Source: Bradyrhizobium sp. 21
GTDB taxonomy: Bacteria; Pseudomonadota; Alphaproteobacteria; Rhizobiales; Xanthobacteraceae
Direction: 5' to 3'
Length of the DNA stretch: 64,000 bases
NCBI RefSeq assembly: GCF_023073335.1
Contig: NZ_JADPJG010000026.1
Location: 97,945 to 161,944 of the forward strand
The notes beneath the pieces are model-generated. The model was not told the origin of the DNA. It did no database searches and worked only from the letters and a program-made list of their open reading frames with translations. Position 1 is the first letter of the stretch, and each line of letters starts with the position of its first letter. Both the position numbers and the translations under genes were made by a program. Positions 60,416-64,000 of the stretch are shown piece after piece.

Positions 60416-60844
60416 ATGACGGTACGTTCGATTCTCAACACCAAGGGCCACCAGATCATGAGCGTCGAGCCCGACGCCAAGCTCTCGGTTGCGGTCAAGC
60501 TGCTCGGTGAGAAGAAGATCGGCGCGGTGCTGGTGATGAACCAGAGCCGGCTGGAAGGCATCCTGTCGGAGCGCGACATCGTGCGCGTGATCGGCGAGCG
60601 CGGCGCCGGCGCGCTGGATGAGCCGGTCTCTCAGGTCATGACCCGCAAGGTCGTCACCTGCAAGGAGACCGACACGGTCGCCGAGCTCATGGAGATGATG
60701 ACCAAAGGCAAGTTCCGCCATCTGCCCGTGATCGACAGCGGCAAGGTGGTCGGCCTGATCTCGATCGGCGACATCGTCAAGCGCCGGGTGCAGGAATACG
60801 AGTCAGAGCAGGAAGCCCTGCGCGACTACATCAAGACGGCCTGA
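60416..60844 (+). CDS. Protein with two CBS domains
   Basis: 142 residues. CBS 1: IMSVEPDAKLSVAVKLLGEK then VLVMNQSRLEGILSERDIVR; CBS 2: VMTRKVVTCKETDTVAELME to RHLPVIDSGKVVGLISIGDI. AGGGAGG lies 5 bases before ATG 60416. Free-standing CBS pairs bind adenosine nucleotides and act as energy sensors on partner proteins. Convergent with the patatin gene, 7 bases between stops. Confidence 0.94.
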   Translation: MTVRSILNTKGHQIMSVEPDAKLSVAVKLLGEKKIGAVLVMNQSRLEGILSERDIVRVIGERGAGALDEPVSQVMTRKVVTCKETDTVAELMEMMTKGKFRHLPVIDSGKVVGLISIGDIVKRRVQEYESEQEALRDYIKTA

Positions 60845-60851
60845 CCGGACT

Positions 60852-61874
60852 TCACGCGTCCGCTTTGGGCGCGCCGCCCGCAGGCGGCGGCGCGAGCACC
60901 TCGATCGCCTCCTGGATCGACTCCAGCGCGCGCTCGGCGGCGCGGGTCCCGTGCGCGATCAGGTCCTCGACGCGGTGGAAGTCGAACCAGCCGAACTGGC
61001 CGATACGCGGCGAGATCAAGAGGTCCGGCGGATCGCCGGCGAGGCGGGCGCGGGTGATGCGGTCTTGCATGATGTTGAAGGCGTCGACCATCACCGAGGA
61101 GATGCCGGGCCGTCCGTCGCCGCCGCCGAAGAACTCGCGCTTCATGGTTTTCTCGGCCGAGAACAATCTCGGAAAGCGCCGCTTGGTCGTCGCATCTTCG
61201 GCTGCTGGAATGACCGGCTCGGGCGCGGCGCCGTGCGAATGGATCGTCGTGGAATGGGCGAAGACGTCGCTGGAAAGATTTGCGGCGATGACGATTTCGG
61301 CGCCGAGCGCGCGGGCAGCCGAGACCGGCACCGGGTTCACCAGCGCGCCGTCGACCAGCCAGCGGTCGCCGATCAGCACGGGCGAGAAGATGCCGGGAAG
61401 CGCATAGGACGCTCGCATCGCATCGACCACGCGGCCGCGGGTCAGCCAGATCTCGTGGCCGGTGCGGACCTCGGTTGCCACGGAGGCGAACTTGATCGGG
61501 AGGTCCTCGATCAGGGTGTGGCCGATCGCCTCCTCCAGCCGGATGGCGAGCTTCTCGCCGCCGATCAGGCCGGAGCCGTTGAGGCGGACGTCGAGGTAGC
61601 CGAGAATGTTGCGCATCCCCTGCAGGCTGCGACCCCATTCTTCGAGCGTATCGAGCCGGCCGGCCGCAAACAGCCCGCCGGCCACGGCACCGATCGAGGT
61701 CCCGACCACGACGTCAGGCACGATGCCGTTGGCAACCAAGGTTCGCAGGATCCCGATATGGGCAAAGCCGCGCGCCGCGCCGCCTCCGAGAGCGAGCCCG
61801 ATGACGGGTTTGCGAATACCGCCGAGCCCGACCTTCTCGCCGTTCGCACCCCGACCTTTCAATATATCCAACAC
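60852..61874 (-). CDS. Patatin-like phospholipase
   Basis: 340 residues, GTG start with AGGAG 8 bases upstream. Oxyanion motif LALGGGAARGFAHIGIL, nucleophile VGTSIGAVAGGLFAAG (Ser near 60), and the catalytic Asp in LVDGALVNPVPV complete the Ser-Asp dyad of patatins (RssA/NTE-like). The C-terminal third contains an alpha-helical region and a tail EAIEVLAPPPAGGAPKADA. No signal peptide; cytoplasmic or membrane-associated lipid acyl hydrolase. Confidence 0.92.
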   Translation of the reverse strand: MLDILKGRGANGEKVGLGGIRKPVIGLALGGGAARGFAHIGILRTLVANGIVPDVVVGTSIGAVAGGLFAAGRLDTLEEWGRSLQGMRNILGYLDVRLNGSGLIGGEKLAIRLEEAIGHTLIEDLPIKFASVATEVRTGHEIWLTRGRVVDAMRASYALPGIFSPVLIGDRWLVDGALVNPVPVSAARALGAEIVIAANLSSDVFAHSTTIHSHGAAPEPVIPAAEDATTKRRFPRLFSAEKTMKREFFGGGDGRPGISSVMVDAFNIMQDRITRARLAGDPPDLLISPRIGQFGWFDFHRVEDLIAHGTRAAERALESIQEAIEVLAPPPAGGAPKADA

Positions 61875-62124
61875 CGAAACTCTCCTACGCGGGGGCTCGC
61901 CCTTACCATCAGACTAGGCACCACGCTCGCGCTCCGCCAGAACCGGGGCGAAGCATGGTTTATGCCGGTTTGGGAAGGGCACTTGGCAGGAGTATGGCGA
62001 GGAGGCGGCTGCCTCTGGGGGTAATCACGCAGGCGTCAACCGGGTTCCAATTACCGTGATGGGCCGTATTTCTTGGGGTTTTAGAGGCTTGAATTTGCCG
62101 CGTTTTCGGTGAAAAGCAGGTGGC

Positions 62125-63198
62125 ATGACTTTCGGGGGTGACGGCATCATCGGATGGCGGCGCAGCGTATCGCTGCTGCCGACCCTGATCCTTGCGGCCT
62201 GCCTCTATGCCCCTGGCCAAAATGCTGCGCAGGCGCAGCTTTTCTCCGATCGTCCGCCGCCGGTGCCGCCCGCTTCGGTGCCCGAGCCCGGCGGCGCCGT
62301 CAGCCTGGCGCCGCCCTCCGGCCCGGGTGCCGGACCCCTGAGCCTGCCGCCGACCCTGATGCAGCCGACGACCCCCAGCATGCCGCCGCCCGCGGTCACG
62401 ACCGTGCCGTCCGCACCGCCGCTCAACGCGGCCGTGCCCGGACAGGGCGTGCTGTCGCTGACCGCGAAATACGGCAAGGACACCCCCGCGATCACCAGCG
62501 GTCTGGTCTGGCGCGTATTTGCCGATCGTCCCGACGAGAACGGCACCTTCAAGCTGATCCGCGAGGACCGCAACGCCACGCCCAACATCGTGCTGCCGCC
62601 CGGCAATTACGTCGTGCACGTCGCCTTCGGCCTCGTCAGCGCGGTGCGCACCGTCAGCCTGAAGGCCGAGACCGACCGCGAATCCTTCGTGCTGCCGGCC
62701 GGCGGCCTGCGCATCGAGGGCCGCGTCGGCACCAGTCGCATTCCGCAGAACCAGATCTCGTTCGCGATCTACAAGGGCAGCCAGTTCGAATCCGGCGAGC
62801 GGGCCTCCCTGGTGCCGAACGTCGCTGCCGGCGACGTCGTGTTGCTGCCGGAAGGCACCTACTACATCATCTCGAACTACGGCGACGCCAATTCGGTGGT
62901 GCGCTCGGACATCCGCGTCCAGGCCAGCAAGCTCACCGACGTCACCATCACCCACCGCGCCGCCGTCATCACGCTCAAGCTGGTCAGCGACCGGGGCGGC
63001 GAGGCGCTCGCCAACACCGCCTGGTCGGTGCTGACGCCTGGCGGCGACGTCATCAAGGAATCGATCGGCGCCTTCCCGCGCGTCGTGCTCTCCGAAGGCG
63101 AATACCGCGCCATCGCCAAGAACGAGGGCAAGGTCTACGAGCGCGGCTTCAACGTCGTCAACGGCGTCGACGGCGAAGTGGAAGTCGTCGCGCGGTAG
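62125..63198 (+). CDS. Exported protein with Pro-rich linker and beta-rich repeats
   Basis: 357 residues. Signal LLPTLILAACLYAPGQNAAQA cut near residue 38 (a Cys in it could make a lipobox, ILAAC). A Pro/Ala/Ser-rich linker follows to about 110. The rest shows repeated beta motifs, for example PNIVLPPGNYVVHVAFGLVS, VVLLPEGTYYIISNYGDANS and VVLSEGEYRAIAKNEGKVYE, each with a (L/P)-x-G-x-Y-(Y/R) pattern as in carboxypeptidase-regulatory or PEGA-like sandwiches. Three such modules are present. Common in Bradyrhizobium as a conserved hypothetical; role at the envelope inferred. Isolated plus-strand gene. Confidence 0.85.
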   Translation: MTFGGDGIIGWRRSVSLLPTLILAACLYAPGQNAAQAQLFSDRPPPVPPASVPEPGGAVSLAPPSGPGAGPLSLPPTLMQPTTPSMPPPAVTTVPSAPPLNAAVPGQGVLSLTAKYGKDTPAITSGLVWRVFADRPDENGTFKLIREDRNATPNIVLPPGNYVVHVAFGLVSAVRTVSLKAETDRESFVLPAGGLRIEGRVGTSRIPQNQISFAIYKGSQFESGERASLVPNVAAGDVVLLPEGTYYIISNYGDANSVVRSDIRVQASKLTDVTITHRAAVITLKLVSDRGGEALANTAWSVLTPGGDVIKESIGAFPRVVLSEGEYRAIAKNEGKVYERGFNVVNGVDGEVEVVAR

Positions 63199-63625
63199 GG
63201 CCGTCTTTCGTATCCGAACGCGGTGCGGCACGAAGCGACGCTCCGCAGGCCCTCGACCAGCAGGGCGCTCATCCTGAGGAGGCCAGTCTTGCACACATCA
63301 TCGTACCGCGCTTCTCGTCCAGCGCACCAATCAGCGTACTCGGCGAGAAGTCCGGTGAGCATTTGCTAACCGGCCTCCGACGCCTGTGTTCCGATTTGAA
63401 TACCTCTGTCAGCGCTACCAAGCTGCGTCAGCGCCGCACACACCGGCGTCACCGGTTTATTCCAGAGGGCCGCAACTTCGTGATAGCGGTGCAAGATACC
63501 TATTTCCGATAATCAATTTTATCCTCTTTCCATCCTGCTGCGTTATATGTCGCTCTCATGGGGAGGCCGGAGCAGACTCGTGGGTCTGCGGTTCCGGCAA
63601 GGAGCAGGGGACCAAGCTCGTCGGC
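63199..63625. other. Intergenic region, no gene supported
   Basis: 427 bases. Contains a short piece GCGCTCATCCTGAGGAGG near 63266-63283 that looks like part of a common Bradyrhizobium dispersed repeat. Frames across it are weakly protein-like at best. The promoter of the small gene at 63626 should be here. Confidence 0.4.
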
Positions 63626-63820
63626 ATGTTCGAAGTGATCCTCACCAAGCGTAAGCGATTTGGCTGGCGGTGGCAGGTGTGCGACCAGGGCGGCAAGATA
63701 TTTGCCGACGGCTTCGAGCGCACCCGGCCGTCCGCCAAATATCATGGCGAGCGCGCATTGTTCTTCCTGTTGTCCCAGGCTCATCTGCGCAACCGCTCCG
63801 CGGCCTCAAGCGAGGACTAG
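63626..63820 (+). CDS. Small conserved hypothetical protein
   Basis: 64 residues, MFEVILTKRKRFGWRWQVCD then GKIFADGFERTRPSAKYHGE and LFFLLSQAHL. Basic, with a Trp-rich beta-like start. The pattern FGWRWxVCDxxGxxxxxGFERTRPxAKYxGERALFxLL recurs in small Bradyrhizobium proteins that I recall without names. Starts earlier in frame are possible (to 63386). No signal. Function unknown. Confidence 0.7.
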   Translation: MFEVILTKRKRFGWRWQVCDQGGKIFADGFERTRPSAKYHGERALFFLLSQAHLRNRSAASSED

Positions 63821-63845
63821 CGGCGCGCGCAGCTACAAGACCTTG

Positions 63846-64000
63846 TGTTGCCCGTCGGGCAAAACACCCAAATTGTCGGTCAACGGCGCCGTCAAAAAAT
63901 ATTCCACTTTACCGAATTTCGGAAACGGCGTATGTGTCGCGGCAACCCGGCCCAAGGAAGAGGGGCGTATCGCGATCGTCACGAACGCGGGCCGGGCGGC
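63846..64000. repeat. Start of a dispersed repeat running off the right edge
   Basis: GTTGCCCGTCGGGCAAAACA near 63845 and later GGAAGAGGGGCGTATCGCGA onwards match, from memory, a long sequence found in many intergenic places of Bradyrhizobium and Rhodopseudomonas genomes. It contains the palindrome TTGCCCGTCGGGCAA. No coding frame. Only its first 155 or so bases are in the window. Confidence 0.55.

Overview
The window reads as chromosomal DNA of a high-GC alphaproteobacterium, most likely Bradyrhizobium or a close relative in the Nitrobacteraceae. The grounds are the gene families present (BTLCP cysteine peptidase, DUF3126 next to cysE, PAS_5, NDUFS6-like zinc finger, Bug and TAXI-era solute receptors, CYTH-CHAD protein), the codon use, and short dispersed palindromes that I recognise from memory as typical of that genus. 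No rRNA, CRISPR array, transposase or integrase was found. One tRNA (Leu, UAA) is present.

Layout. 1-10.6 kb is a peptide or N-acyl amino acid scavenging locus: two M20 amidohydrolases/peptidases, an M81 (MlrC-like) peptidase, a complete Dpp/Opp-type ABC importer (fused double ATPase and two permeases), and two tandem, nearly identical solute receptors transcribed divergently. 10.7-14.9 kb holds a Bcr/CflA drug exporter and a membrane PQQ glucose dehydrogenase. 14.9-16.4 kb is a possible decayed mini-island bounded by an intact tRNA-Leu and a degenerate copy of its 3' part. 16.6-24.7 kb is housekeeping-like: lipoprotein, flavin monooxygenase, zinc-finger protein, hydrolase, membrane protein, cysE and DUF3126.

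24.9-27.7 kb is a tight three-gene operon: a secreted protein with Gln-Pro repeats and a VanY/LAS-like metallopeptidase domain, a small exported protein, and a protein with a protein-glutaminase (protein deamidase) domain. 28-33.7 kb carries small exported or membrane proteins, a gamma-carbonic anhydrase, a HAMP-PAS sensor without output domain and a tiny Rmf-like gene. 33.8-39.7 kb is a Pot-type ABC importer operon ending in an Asp/Glu/hydantoin racemase, with a divergent GntR/FCD regulator. 39.7-41.6 kb is a Bug-type receptor with an IclR regulator. 41.8-48 kb holds a CYTH-CHAD protein, BTLCP peptidase, double-PilZ protein and two MFS exporters.

48.4-52.5 kb is the most striking accessory stretch. 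An intact zinc alcohol dehydrogenase is followed by a lower-GC pair: an ABC-type AAA ATPase and a DUF4435/TOPRIM protein, the architecture of the PARIS anti-phage system (AriA-AriB). Just beyond lie a decayed 3' fragment of a second alcohol dehydrogenase and a 5'-truncated DUF5680 gene, which look like scars of the insertion. 52.5-64 kb is core-like: VOC protein, cupins, DEAD-box helicase with DbpA domain, GNAT, transglutaminase-like protein, PAS_5 protein, rhomboid protease, CBS protein, patatin, and an exported Pro-rich protein. A structured, terminator-capped intergenic segment at 59.1-59.3 kb may encode a small RNA. The window ends inside a dispersed repeat.
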